DNA from: Ecdyonurus torrentis
Lineage: Eukaryota; Arthropoda; Insecta; Ephemeroptera; Heptageniidae
DNA length: 64,000 nt
Assembly: GCA_949318235.1 (NCBI GenBank)
Contig: OX439131.1
Span: 21,181,972 to 21,245,971, forward strand
Reading direction: 5' to 3'
The notes under the pieces were generated by a model. It saw nothing but the letters and a program-made list of their open reading frames with translations, was not told the origin of the DNA and ran no database searches. Shown here one piece after another: positions 12,435-26,161 of this stretch; position 1 is the stretch's first letter, and each line of letters begins with the position of its first letter. The position numbers and the translations under genes are program-made.

Positions 12435-12472
<38 letters not shown>
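12435..12472. repeat. A38 homopolymer
   Basis: Thirty-eight consecutive A residues followed by AAC-type decay. It may be the tail of an old retroposon, but no recognisable body precedes it. Confidence 0.95.
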
Positions 12473-12473
<1 letters not shown>

Positions 12474-12761
12474 AAACAAAACAGTAAGTAAGTAAGAAGA
12501 AGAAAACATATAAAAAGGAGCTCAATTGTATGACATCAATGATAAGTGGACCAAAATTTATTTTTTTATACATGTAAAAAAGTTTAGAACTGTAACAGTG
12601 AGAGGGCAAACAAGTAAAATGTTTATTCGAGATAAATGTATTAATTTTTTATTGCAGCATGGTGTAAGTTGTAAATTCTACACTTTTTTTTTAGAATGTT
12701 AAAATTTTTGTAACTAGATTTAGGTTTTACGTAATTGTACAAACGTAACGTTGGTTGATAG

Positions 12762-12766
<5 letters not shown>

Positions 12767-12841
<75 letters not shown>
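12767..12841. repeat. (TC)n microsatellite
   Basis: About 75 bp of uninterrupted TC. It is the first of three alternating-polarity tracts within 435 bp. Confidence 0.98.
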
Positions 12842-12844
<3 letters not shown>

Positions 12845-13016
12845 ACTCTTCTATTCTGCAGTTTGCTTACGTCACAAGATGAGGTAAATCTTACTTCTTG
12901 TACTCTGAGATACAAGAAAGAAAGAAAAAAAATAAGAAAAAAATTCTTACTCACAGTATATTTCGCAGTGGTGGTGTTTGCCGCTATCGATCTTTTAACT
13001 TCTGGGGCAGGCGGGC

Positions 13017-13075
<59 letters not shown>

Positions 13076-13136
13076 GGCAAGTCTCACGAGGTGTAGAAGA
13101 AAAAGCGGTTTGCAGACAACATCTACCTGCTGCTGG

Positions 13137-13140
<4 letters not shown>
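12842..13140. other. GC-richer islands inside a CT-GA-CT cluster
   Basis: Two short non-repeat islands (12842-13018 and 13075-13140) lie between (TC)n, (GA)n and (TC)n tracts. They include GGGGCAGGCGGGC and CTGCTGGTACC and are much richer in GC than neighbouring DNA. The open frames are repeat read-through. A GA-bound regulatory element or fragments of repeats are both possible. Confidence 0.4.
13019..13074. repeat. (GA)n microsatellite
   Basis: A 56 bp GA tract lying between two TC tracts. It is complementary to both, so the locus can form alternative intrastrand hairpins. Confidence 0.98.

Positions 13141-13198
<58 letters not shown>
13141..13198. repeat. (TC)n microsatellite
   Basis: A 58 bp TC tract, the third member of the alternating cluster. 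Confidence 0.98.
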
Positions 13199-13201
<3 letters not shown>

Positions 13202-13945
13202 CTCCACCAAGATCTTATTCAATCTCTTTTTCCACTCACTTCATATCGATTTCTATTTATCAAAAAAATATATATTATCAAATATTTATTCCACTTTAAT
13301 ATTTCAGAAAAGTACTTCATGCGTCATCAAGAGTTTACTGATAATATGTGCAGAAGAAATTTTATTTATTCAATCAAATTACAATTAATTTTCTATCGCT
13401 AATAAAACCTTTTTATAATCACTTCTTTAGTGCATTAATAGATTACGTTTTTTTTTTTTTTTCATTTTTTTTTCATGTAGCTCTTCCGTTGTGCTTATAT
13501 GAAATAACGTAAAACAAGAGAAACAACTTTACAACAAATACTCCAAATAAATAACATTAAAATTAAATAAAATGTCAAATAATATTTAATATGAAATTTC
13601 TTAACCTCTTGATTATTTTCATATTATTATTATTTTAATCATTGTCTGACTTCAATTACCTTTTTTATTTGATAAAATAAATTACTTCTTCTTCTTTATT
13701 ATTATTTTTTTTTTTTTACTTAATCATTTTCATTAAATGTACTGCAATGGCAAATATATTATAATTATTTGCTTTCAAAGTATAAATATACAGTATAATC
13801 AAAAAGTAGTTAGTAGTGAAATTGATACTATAAACATTTCCCACACTTTTGAAAGCTTTAAAATTGCTTTCAAGTTACAATCACGCGATAAATGGTCAAA
13901 ATGGTATAGTGAGGAAAGTGTTTTTTGTTTTCGCTTGAGAAAACA

Positions 13946-13948
<3 letters not shown>

Positions 13949-14022
<74 letters not shown>
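13949..14022. repeat. (CT)n microsatellite
   Basis: A 74 bp CT tract. The plus-strand open frame around it (13737-14084) has a less repetitive N-terminal part but lacks any recognised motif and is probably chance. Confidence 0.97.
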
Positions 14023-14025
<3 letters not shown>

Positions 14026-15184
14026 GCGACTCAACTGTAATACTTTTGCTACAACAAGAAATAATAAAGAAACAACATAAATAAACTCTGTATATGGAAA
14101 AAAAATGAAACTAAATCTTCGAAGCGATAAAAACGTTAAAAAAATCTAAAGAGAAGAATTTGACGTCTTTTAAAAATAACGCTCATTTGAAATATTTCTT
14201 CTGTTTCTGACTTTTTTTTTCTTCTACTTTAAAATAAAATCAATCCCTATAGTAAGAGAACCAATATTTTCTTTATGTATGTACACAAAAAAATATTCGA
14301 GGGTAAAAATATAGATATTTTGTAGATATTTGAAAGATGTCTCATGAATTTTAAAATATTCAAAATCTTAAGGTAAAAAATACAATGCGAAACATAAAAA
14401 AATGTTATGAAAATTTATACTTTGAATTAAAGCATGACTACGGTTTTTGTTTAAATATATAAAAAAAGATTAATACCTATAAGTTTAAAAATTAGTAACA
14501 AAATAATAATGTGTTAAATAACATTTTTTGCTTTCAAAGTTTTCAATGAATACAAATATGAGATCGTTTTAAATGAATGAAAAATGATAAAAAAAAAATC
14601 AATATTATACTATATCTTGTTTATTAAATATGAAATAAATAGGTAAATAAATATATAAATTTATGGCTGATGAATCAATAACATTACCTGTTTATTATAC
14701 TAAAGTTTTAAGTATAGTAACTCTTATTATAAAGTTGGTTGGCAAAGTAAAACTTTTGTTACTGATATTTTATCTAAGGTTGCATTAGCATTAAAGAAAA
14801 GTGAACGAACTGAAGGAACAATTATAGTTGAATATTATTCTTTACTTACGAGTTCAGTTCATACAATTAATAATTAGTAACTTTTATAATATATATTTGT
14901 CGATTTTATATCGGTATATAGCGCGCGGAAAAAGCTAGGGGGCCCCTAATTCAACATTACGCTCATAGGGAAAAACTTTTTTTTTTTTTTTTTTTTTTTT
15001 TAACGATTTTTGAGAAAACTACTGCTCTGATTCCGGAGATATTTAAATTAAGAACACTACTAGACAAATATATTTTTTTTTAAACCGATAACCTCCATTG
15101 GCATAAGAGATAGTAAACAAAGCATTATCACTCAAATTATCAACGCCGTTTCTCTTTTTTATCACAAGTCAAAAGACAGATTAA

Positions 15185-15202
15185 GGGGGGGGGGGGGGGG
15201 GG
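15185..15202 (+). repeat. G18 homopolymer
   Basis: Eighteen consecutive G residues in an AT-rich setting. A run of this length is prone to quadruplex formation and to sequencing error. Confidence 0.95.
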
Positions 15203-15437
15203 AGAAAAAAGTGTCTTTACTTTAACTTGAAAAGTTATAACAATTATGATGTTACTACAGCAAAAGGTAAAAGAGCGCTATCAACTGTGCAATAAATTGG
15301 TTGACATTAGAATAGCAGTTATCGTAATGTTTTGTAAGAACGGAAATACAACAAAGACAAGATAATGTATGAAGTTGCCATTTACTTGAAGGTATCTCTC
15401 AAGCTAATAGCTCATCACACAATAACGCACAACTTTC

Positions 15438-15583
<146 letters not shown>

Positions 15584-15727
15584 CTTGAACAAAGACATTG
15601 AAATAGCAATAATAATAATAATAAAAAAGAGATTTTTTTGTTACTTGAGTGTTCTTTGTGTATATATACAAAATGAAAATTATTTCTTTAGTTTGAAAAG
15701 AAAATAAACTTTATCTATTTGCATCGA

Positions 15728-15728
<1 letters not shown>

Positions 15729-15812
<84 letters not shown>
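15729..15812. repeat. (TA)n microsatellite
   Basis: A perfect TA tract of about 84 bp, only 147 bp from the previous one. Confidence 0.98.
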
Positions 15813-15816
<4 letters not shown>

Positions 15817-16680
15817 TATGTACACAATCGGCTATGTGTTTCCTTTTATTGTTTTAAAACGATTTTAACTGTTGACTGATGATCATATTCCTATTGTTTG
15901 CTTTTTTATGTTTAAAGCATAAAATAACAATGAGATTGAGATTTTTTTTTGTATTTGAGACGTAATGTCTGTTATTCTTACATGGTTGATGAAGATTGAT
16001 TGATCTTATTGATTGGATGTTCTTATAATCACTGGAATTGATAAGCTAATTTAAGGGCTCTATAATTAGACAACAACATCTATATTATTTGTTGGAAAGG
16101 TGTTCACTATTGGGCTTGTATTGTGTTTTTTGAAGTAAACCCCTTTCTGATTCTGATATATTAACAGAATTCCTTTGTTGTTAGTTAACAATTAAATAAA
16201 AATTCTATCTTAAAACATGTAATTGTTTATGCGTGTACAGTAATATTTGAGCATTAAAGAAAGCAAACAGTTTTCAATTTTAATAATTTCACTTTTACAT
16301 ATAAGCAGTATAATATTATAGGAAAGTGGTGATAATGTATCAAGTTTTGATACAATTTATAATTTTACACTGTTCCTTTTGTTGACAAATCTTTGGAACT
16401 TTGAACTGTCAAAAAAGTTTCCATTTCTTGGGCTATATTTTTATTTCTAAAAAATAACAATTAAATAAAACTCTTTTACTTGATTACATTTTTTTTTTTT
16501 TTTTTTTTTTTTTGCAATTTCTTAAAAATGTACTTTAAAATATGAAAAAAGGAGGTGAAAATCAAATACAGGGTGTCCAACAATTATGTATAACTTTTAG
16601 AAGTTAAATGCATTAAAAGGACATTTTAAATATATTATAATTTCATATTTAAATAATTTGGCGCGTTAAAATATATGCTT

Positions 16681-16681
<1 letters not shown>

Positions 16682-16716
<35 letters not shown>
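16682..16716. repeat. A35 homopolymer
   Basis: Thirty-five A residues inside the TA-flanked element. Confidence 0.96.
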
Positions 16717-16718
<2 letters not shown>

Positions 16719-16831
16719 TTGTGGAATTTGAGGCATTCTCTAAAGGCGTTTTCTCCTTCCTATTTTTTTATTTTTATATTTTTTGTTTTCATATTTTTTT
16801 GTTTTCATATTTTCCCTCTAATATAAAGAAC

Positions 16832-16962
<131 letters not shown>

Positions 16963-17755
16963 TTAAAAAATTTAAATCACATTTTGCTCTTCTGAAACAA
17001 TAAAAATTGGTTTAATAAAAACAAAAACTTTCACAGCCACATATTAGCAGAAATTGTCTCTAATTCAACATCTTGTATAGTAACTTGTTGAAGTTTAACC
17101 CTTCCTCCAACACCTTCTCATGAAAGTTAAAGCAATGACTGAGAAATACACTTTCCAACCTCGTTTGTCTTGTAATATACCACTCCAGCCCGCGTCAAAA
17201 TATTAGAACGAACATTTCTCAACCAATTTTCATAGAAGGTGTTTGCGAACAAGCTAAACTTCTAAAAGTTACAAGATGCTAAATAAGGAACAATTCATGC
17301 TAATTTGTGACTTTGAAATTTTTGTTTTCATACTGAACAATTGTTTCGTATTTCAGAGGGGAGAATGTAAAAAAAAAAAAAAGAACAAAAAAGTAAAAGC
17401 TCAGAACTCCCTCAAAAACTATTCAATTTTTAAATGTAAAAGAATAATAATAATAAACAATCTAAAGAGTCAAACTATCCATCTATGTACTTGAAAGAAG
17501 TTCTTGAAAGTGTAATTGAGGTTTAAAAGTGGGATATAATAGTCAGACACCCTGTATATATAGCAAACACTTATAAAAATTATTTTTGTTGATATTTATT
17601 ACTCTTTCCTATAACCTCCTTGTAGTACAACATGGAACTCTAAAAAAACTTTTGCTTGAGGCCTCTCAAAAAAAAAAAAAAAAAAAAAAAAATACAGCTA
17701 TTTTAGATACGGAGCGCGGCTTCAGTAAGCTGCTTAAATAAAGTACGTCAAAGGG

Positions 17756-17759
<4 letters not shown>

Positions 17760-17811
<52 letters not shown>
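17760..17811. repeat. (GA)n microsatellite
   Basis: A 52 bp GA tract followed by AACGTTTAAAAAATTAAAC, shared with the tract 800 bp upstream. Confidence 0.98.
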
Positions 17812-17814
<3 letters not shown>

Positions 17815-18388
17815 TTTAAAAAATTAAACTAAAATGTTATATAAACCAACATTACAAAATACAATTTAAAAAGAAATCTTTAGGATAATCCTAAGTACTG
17901 TACTAAATTATACACTATACTGTGTATTTTACTTAAATTTGAGATGATACTATATAATAATATGTGAAATATATTATATAATATATTATATTACTTTAAT
18001 ATGTCAAGGTTGAAATAAAAAGTGAAAATATATACTCAAGTTTTTCATAGTATACATAGAGAAGCTTTTGTATAAAAGTAAATGAATCAAGTATTAATAT
18101 TATGAGAGAGTGAATAAAATGAATGCAAAGATCTTAGTTGAAAAACTCGTGCGATAAACTGCAGGCTTTTCATGTCATCAAGTAGACTTCTTGTTGTATA
18201 ATGTCTCATAGGGATTTTGAAACACTGAAAAAACAAAGTTAAAATAATGTTTTCAAAAATTGTGTGCGAGAAATGTTTTGTTTTTAAAGAAGTAACGTTT
18301 AAAAGTTAATAATATTTTGTAAAATATACAGTCTTTAATTTTTATTTTATATAGATTTTTTGTTTCATGAAAAACTTTAATAACTTAA

Positions 18389-18693
18389 AGGCGTAGAACA
18401 CCTAGAACAAAAAACTTGGAGATATCCTAACATCCTAAATATCAACATTAATTGTCTGGAGTCTTTGATTACTAATTTATTTTCCACTCATGAAACGAGA
18501 GGTGCGGGTTTATGACGTCACAACTCACTGGTCTGCGCGCGCGGAAACAGGCTAGCTATAACGTCATAAACCGGCATCTTTCATTTTATGAATGGAAAAT
18601 AAATTCAAAATCAATGACTCTAGCCGAATCAACGTTGATATTTAGGTATGTTAGGGTATTAGACAAGTTTTTGGTTCAAGGTGTTCTACGCCT
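18389..18693. mobile_element. TTAA-flanked palindromic MITE, 305 bp
   Basis: TTAA lies at both ends (18385-18388, 18694-18697). The inverted ends are AGGCGTAGAACACCT on both sides, a perfect 15 bp match. The palindrome continues through CTAAATATCAAC, AATTTATTTTCCA and GGTTTATGACGT, giving two arms of about 140 bp around a central GCGCGCGC core. A TTAA target duplication is the signature of piggyBac-like elements. A complete CRE octamer, TGACGTCA, lies at 18513-18520. The 61-codon open frame inside is not a gene. Confidence 0.88.
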
Positions 18694-18699
18694 TTAAGT

Positions 18700-20255
18700 A
18701 ATAGTTTGCTTCACGGAGGAATAATTTTTTGGTATAAATACAGTTATAATAGTGCGATTAATATGCTGTAAAATATGTAGTGTTAGTATATCCATGACCA
18801 TGTAACAACTTTGTAAGCTTTAATAATTAATGTTTAAAAAACTGAAGTTTCAGAAATACACACACATGAATAATACACAGATATACAGTATATAACACAA
18901 ACTTATATACATTATATAACTTACTATACACCATATATGTATCTTCTTTTAATTTGCACTTCCCGAACAAGTTACAATTAGTACATTTCTTGTATTTTAT
19001 TAAAAATCACTACAGAAATTTGAAGCACAGTTTATTTTTTATTGCAAACTATTTAAAATAATATAATAAATTGTAAGTATTGTTTTTGAGTGCTAAGCTT
19101 CTAAATTTTATACCCATCAATTAAAGCACAAAATACTTGTTTCTTTTTTTTAATGATCATCATTTTACTCTCTTAAATTAACTTATACATGTAAGAATAA
19201 GAGCTAATAATAGAGTACTATTATATTACGACATTTCACATTAAAATTCATGTAAAATTTAATTAAATGCAGTATATAGCAGTATTAATGCAAGAAATTA
19301 TTATTATCTAATCTATATATAAAGCAAATAGTATACAAAATATACAGTATATTATTATAATAGTTCTCTGTTAGAGGATAGTCATTAGTAATTTAAATGT
19401 TAGTGTAAAGTAGTATTAACAACTATACTGTTAAATACTATTTAAAGGATGTATAATATTTAAAATTTAAAGCATAAGCTTAAAGTCTTGAAAATTAATT
19501 AAAACAGTTGTATAGTTAGTTTGTGCATGTAGAAAAGTAAAAGTACGCGGGTTGAGAAAGGCATTGATTGTTATATAGAAAAATCTGCACGGACGTGTAC
19601 TGTACTCTCGAGTAGTATAGCGTTCTCCGCTCTGCGACACGAAATTCTTCACGAAAAAAGAGTCACGTACAATTTAATCGTACGCCAGAGTTCAATAAAA
19701 AATAAGTAGAAAATTGCACTCAGCCCTTTTTAACTGAACCCTTTAGATTAGTTATGTTAAACAATAAAATAATTATAAATATTTCTCTTTTTATGAATTT
19801 GTTTTATTTTATTTTCTGTATCTCTAAAGTGTATTATGTATATATATAATATACGAAATGACAAATTTATTGTTTTAATTTAAAAAGTATTGAAACTAAG
19901 TTTCTTCTTAAGTAGAAAAAAAAATCTATAAAGAAGTGTCAAGAAACGTTTTAGTTTTATGTATGTATTTAAATTTTCTCTTCAATATTATCAAAAAAAA
20001 AAAAAAAAAAAGTTTTAAAAACTTTTGGGCTTTTTTTAAGGGTAAAAAATTCTAAAGAACATAAAAATATTAACCATTTTATTTTTATTAAAAAATATAT
20101 ATATTTTGAATATTGACGTGCATTATTATTTTGTGTGTTTGCGAAAGAAAAATGCTTGTTTAGCATGATGTTGTGGTGCATATTGATTACTTCACATAGT
20201 TAGGGTAGATTGAAGATAAGAGTGCGTCCCCGCCCTCTTTGATAATATCTGCCCT

Positions 20256-20290
<35 letters not shown>

Positions 20291-21165
20291 TAAAAAAACA
20301 CTACATTGTATGCACAGAGAGAAAAGTGCGGCATGACTTGTGTACAATACTTACAAATAGTACAGTACATACAGATTACGGATCACAGTAGTAAATTCTA
20401 TTTTTCTTCACACAATAGTTTGTTTATCTTTTTTTTTCTTTTTTTTTTTTTATTAAAGGTACAAAAAAAGAAAAATAGTCATTTATATGCGCAGTTCACA
20501 AGATCGCAGTTTTTGTTATATAACAACAGTGCAGTTTGCACTGCATATTTTGAACTTTATATAAAATTTTAATATCAATTTATATGCATCTCTGCATATT
20601 ATTTATACAAAGAAAATGTGTATTATGTAATATTTAAAGGTAAGAGATGGAATCTTGTGACCTTGCATATCAGATTCCTTGCAAGAATATGTAAAAAAAA
20701 AAAAGTAGCATGCATATGCAAAACTTTTCCTTTCGTATATGTTTAGGTATTATTATATTATAATATTGTTGAGAATCATTTTTAATAAAATGATAGTATA
20801 TTTTTCAGCTTAATATTATAGTAAATACTTTTAAATTTATTGGATTTTCAATAAAGTTTTACAGTCATATCAATAAAAATAATCTGATTATGCGACACTT
20901 TGTAAGTTACGACATTTCGATGCGATGAAAGTTGACTATGTTTAAGTATAGATAGCGTATGTAGCTATATAAGTTTAAAACCTTTGATCGGTTATACATG
21001 TATTATGCATATTAATATTAAAAAAAAATAAGGGATCAGAATTCCTTCTATGTATAAATTACAATGAAAAGATGAGAATTTTTTTTTTCGTAAAACTCTT
21101 AAAAAAATACAACCAACACCAACAAGAAAAGAAACCAATCCAGCTTTGTTAATTTTTTTTTATTA
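18700..21165. other. AT-rich non-coding stretch
   Basis: No gene. There is an A29 run at 20259-20287 and a mildly GC-richer patch at 19540-19690 (ACGGACGTGTAC, CTCGAGTAG, GCTCTGCGACACG) without a recognisable product. Confidence 0.6.
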
Positions 21166-21172
21166 TTACTAA

Positions 21173-24100
21173 AGGCATAGACAACATGAAAACATAAGCA
21201 TTTACATCACAAAACACTTGATGGAACTTACATATAAATAACTTTAGTTTGTCTCAAAACCCAACTGTATAACGCCGTAGCAGTGTTCAGAAAATTTCGA
21301 TTTATGTAACCCGCACAACATTTTCATACTATAGTTTTTGCCTGTTTCTGACGTCATAAACAGAAATATTCACGCAAATTGCATACTTTACATTTTTTTC
21401 AAGCTCTCTTGTGGGGCCACATTTACATTCTGGTAAAATTTATCATCAGTTTTGTAGTAGTGAGGGGAGTAGCTCAAAAACATGCGCTATTAATGAGGGA
21501 AGCGCCAAAATTTCAGGATTTGTACAGTATACTTGGCCCAATATGAAATGAACTGTATCCAAGATGGCATTCCCATAGGAGACCCTGGAAACACCCTTGG
21601 ACCTCGCTAAGGGTTTTTATTTTTTTCTATTGTAATCGTTCGTTTTAACAAAAAAATTATAAGGACCTAAAGTAATTATCAGCTCACTATCTATTACAGA
21701 AAAAAATTTCACTCGTCTATCTTAATTAGGGACCTAATTAAGGGAAAATTTCTAATTATGGGCACCAAAATTATGCCATTTTTATACAAATTTGATCATA
21801 AAACAAGTCAAATGGTTTATAACGTAGTCAAATTCATAGATAATTATGTAATTGAAGATTTAAAACTAATAGCACCACGAACTAAGTCCCTGGAACAATT
21901 TAATTGCCTATAATTAGCAAAATTTTCAATGTGCCACGCCCCCTTTTCCTTATACTCAAATGCTATATGAGAGCATAGGAAAAATGTTTTGAAATAGAAA
22001 ACTACGGAATTTTTTCAGTTAATCCCACTTCGGTTTCTGAATAATTTTTATACCCCTAACCGCAACACCACAACACCATAATTTCGGGGGGGGGGGGATT
22101 ATGTGTGTAAATAAAAAAAAGTGTTTACTATATTTATTGTGGTAAAGTTGATTTTTTGAGATATTTCCTGTACATATGAAATTTTATTTTTCAGAACCTT
22201 AAAATATTTTTAGGGGGGGGGGAGGCTGCATCTGACTAATAAAGTGTCAACCAATCCATCAGCTGCCCGCTCGAACGATAATACTAAAATTTTTGTTCGT
22301 GATATGCTATACTAAAAAATTCCGATTTTTAAAATAATTTCATATTGCTATACACATTTATCAACTGCAATGTGAAAATACTCAGAACAAATCAAAATAC
22401 TTACAAATAAAATGCATATCCTTAAACTTTTTTAAGCAGCTTGAAAGCATCTTCTTCTTTTTTTTTTTTTTTTTTTTTTTTTTTTATTACTATGATCCTA
22501 TAATTTTATGAATTATAAAATGATTTAATGAGTAGTCAGTATTGAATCTAATGTAATTACAATAAACTTAAGTTGAGCATAATTTTTTATAGTCAAAATA
22601 TCATGTTATTTGTGAAGTATATTTCGTAGTTTTTCGTATTTATAATATTCAAATGCAATAATAATCACAAATATCTTAATTGTAATCATTACAATGCGAT
22701 TTAAACGCAAAATAAAGTCAATTACTTTTATGAACAGTATCATTTTTAAGTGATAGATTAAAGGTACTTTTTTTATAACATAATTAATTTTGGATATATT
22801 ATTTATAGATGTTATTTTACTTTCAATAAGTAATCTCAGGAATTTTCAAATTATATATTCAACATTGTATATACACTACACGTAGTATTTAAGTATTTTA
22901 AGCATTTATTATATATAGCAAATTTTAAAAAACCCAATAAACAATTAAAATTTTAGTCATTATTTTCATTAAACATTAACTTTTATTAATCTAAACTCAA
23001 TTTAATATACATATTTGAATTGAACTTACTTAAATTTAAAAATATTTCATTACATAAATTTAATGCACTTTTTATTCTTGCAAGCGCTGTATCTCCATGT
23101 ACAATATAAATATATGAATTATGCATTTATGCCACTCATTGAAAAAAAAGAAGAAAAAAATTCTATCATGGAAAAACTTTTATAAATAGTATAAGTATTA
23201 TTCCTATATACAACTGATATCAAAGACGTACTATATCATAAAGTTTTCTCATTGCAATTGATAAAAATATAGCGATATGAAATTATTTTAAAAATCGGAA
23301 CAAAATTTTAGTATTATCGTTCGAGCGGGCAGCTGATGGATTGGTAGACACTTTATTAGTCAGATGCAGCCTCCCCCCCCCCCCCTAAAAATATTTTAAG
23401 GTTCTGAAAAATAAAATTTCATATGTACAGGAAATATCTCAAAAAATCAACTTTACCACAATAAATATAGTAAACACTTTTTTTTATTTACACACATAAT
23501 CCCCCCCCCCCCCGAAATTATGGTGTTGTGGTGTTGCGGTTAGGGGTATAAAAATTATTCAGAAACCGAAGTGGGATTAACTGAAAAAATTCCGTAGTTT
23601 TCTATTTCAAAACATTTTTCCTATGCTCTCATATAGCATTTCATTTGAGTATAAGGAAAAGGGGGCGTGGCACATTGAAAATTTTGCTAATTATAGGCAA
23701 TTAAATTGTTCCAGGGACTTAGTTCGTGGTGCTATTAGTTTTAAATCTTCAATTACATAATTATCTATGAATTTGACTACGTTATAAACCATTTGACTTG
23801 TTTTATGATCAAATTTGTATAAAAATGGCATAATTTTGGTGCCCATAATTAGAAATTTTCCCTTAATTAGGTCCCTAATTAAGATAGACGAGTGAAATTT
23901 TTTTCTGTAATAGATAGTGAGCTGATAATTACTTTAGGTCCTTATAATTTTTTTGTTAAAACGAACGATTACACTAGAAAAAAATAAAAACCCTTAGCGA
24001 GGTCCAAGGGTGTTTCCAGGGTCTCCTATGGGAATGCCATCTTGGATACAGTTCATTTCATATTGGGCCAAGTATACTGTACAAATCCTGAAATTTTGGC

Positions 24101-24216
24101 GCTTCCCTCAATAATAGCGCATCTTGGATACATTTTTGACTTTGGTGCCTTCACTATAGATCCCATTTTGTGTTTAATGATTAAAAAGAACATGTTGTTT
24201 CATGTTTTCTATGCCT
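21173..24216. mobile_element. TTAA-type MITE split by a nested foldback element
   Basis: The outer sequence is a member of the same family as the copies at 33246, 40716 and 59174. Its left part (21173-21454) runs from AGGCATAGACAACATG to ATCATCAGTTTTG. Its right part (about 24158-24216) resumes at AGATCCCATTTTGTG and ends ATGCCT next to TTAA (24217-24220). The left flank is CTAA, a one-base variant of TTAA. In intact copies the two parts are contiguous apart from two or three bases, so about 2.7 kb was inserted. Confidence 0.85.
21455..24157. mobile_element. foldback element with ~0.9 kb inverted arms
   Basis: The left arm (about 21455-22384) and right arm (about 23240-24157) are nearly identical inverted copies. 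Examples are the matching blocks GAGGGAAGCGCC, ACTTGGCCCAATATG and GCGAGCTG-type CGAGCGGGCAGC, plus the G and C runs at matching places. One arm carries a ~26 bp local insertion near 22300. The ~855 bp centre is extremely AT-rich with no open frame of note. The outermost bases are TAGTAGTGA on the left and TATAGTGA on the right arm. It is non-autonomous; if transcribed it would give a long double-stranded hairpin. Confidence 0.85.
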
Positions 24217-24224
24217 TTAAATAA

Positions 24225-25865
24225 AAAGTATGTATTGTTTAGTTGAAAAGTTTATAAACAACTCATACATAGTATCTTCAATAAATAAGTACTTTTATAA
24301 CCATACAAACTATGTGTAAATGTTATAAGTTTTAACTGTCATTTTTAATTGTTTTCTGCAAAACTTATAACTGATACATTTTGTGAACATTATAATTGTA
24401 GAATGAGAGAAATGAAAGAAGAAAAAAAAAAAAAACTAAATAAAATATAAAATAGAAACTTTGAAAATTAAAATAGAAATAATATACGTATAATGCAGAG
24501 GCTAATTATCGAATTTAAAGTTTTTAGTTTAATTTGGTTTTAACTGCAGTATACAAAAGTGAAAGTGACTGCATAATTATAAGCTATTGATTATAAAATA
24601 TTATTAAAATATAAAATGATCTTCATTTTGTAAGTTTAAACCGGCAGAAATAATTAATATTTTCTAGTTTATGTGGTTAAAGTAATTATATTTATAATAA
24701 ATATGAAAACTTTAATATTTTATGTGTTGATAACTTTAGTTAATGCCCTTAAAGCCTGAAATAACAATATGAGATATATTTATTTAACTACCCAACCAGT
24801 TTCAAAAAAATAATAATAATAATATGCATTTTTTTTACGTATAAAATTTAATGTAAAAAGAAATCTAAAAATAAACTATATAAAAAAAAGACAAGAACTC
24901 TAGTTAATTTTTTTACTCTGCATTATCATAGAATAGCACAATTAAAATGAACACATAAGTACGTAAAACAAAATATTCTAAAAAATAAAAAACTTTTCAA
25001 CATCTTTTATTTTTTAAAAGAATTAATATTAAAAATAAGTTATGATAAAAGGAATACAGTAATAGTATTTTTTTAATATCACTACAGGCCTGATCTTTAT
25101 GCGCTCCGTAAAATATAAATGGTATAAATATTATGTAATTTCATATTATATGTTTACATTATATGGGCTTCTTAATTTGTGTGGAAATTGCAATCATCAC
25201 AATCGATCCTAACTCACCTTTATATAAGAAATAGTGTTTTTAAAATTTATCTTTATAAATATATATTTTCATAATGAGTTATTCATTGCACATTAAAAGT
25301 AACATAAGCAGTTAAACTTCCTAATAAATAAGAGAGTTAACAATTTCACTTTCTTGCTGCATTTTACTTTGTAAGATAAATTCAACCACTATGAGAGTTG
25401 ACACTAAAGATAGCATGAACACCAATTTTCAAGAAAATTTATGAACAAATCTACGTTCTTAAAAAGAAAGAAAAAAAAATAGAGGGTTAACAAAAACAGC
25501 ATAATATTGAACATAGCATATAAAAAAGTTTCCTTGTTTTTTTCTCCCTTTCTTTAGCAAACAAAACGTCATAATTTTTAACTTGTTTGACTGCAAAACA
25601 ACATTTGCATAAAATATTTTATTATATATTATACTAGCTTTTCGGTATTTTTATGTGTTGTTGTTGTGTGTGTGTGTGTGTTTGTGTGTGTTATAATAAA
25701 ATTTTCATGCTATATTGTTATATTTTATAAAAAAAAAGTATATAGTAATAATTTTTGCTTTATATATTATATAATATAATATATAAAAAAGATAAACATT
25801 TTAGTTCAATAAAATTGAAAGAATAAATTAAAAAAAAAAGTATATAAAAGTATAATATAAGAGGT
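24225..25865. other. AT-rich non-coding stretch
   Basis: No gene is visible. A short (TG)n run lies at about 25664-25691. Confidence 0.65.
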
Positions 25866-25869
25866 TTGT

Positions 25870-26124
25870 TCTTTTGTCACGAGGGTTAAAGGTGGCGTTG
25901 TTGTAGAGCAGAAAAAGGCAAAAGTTATAGCGTGAGCTGAGCTGACCATACCATGTGATAAGTAGTGAAGTGACCACTAGCTTGGCTGGCTAGCTAGCTA
26001 TGGCCTATAGTGACCATACCTTCTGATAAGGCACGCTAACCCCTTGGTACCCCTTGACTATGGTACCCCTGCCTGCCTGCAACCCTATGACGTCATCAGT
26101 CTGATTTAGGGCACTGATTTCTAG

Positions 26125-26161
<37 letters not shown>

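Noticed and set aside
12727..13388. Ser-Leu and Arg-Glu repeat open frames
   Set aside because: CT/GA microsatellite translation; no homologous domain at either end.
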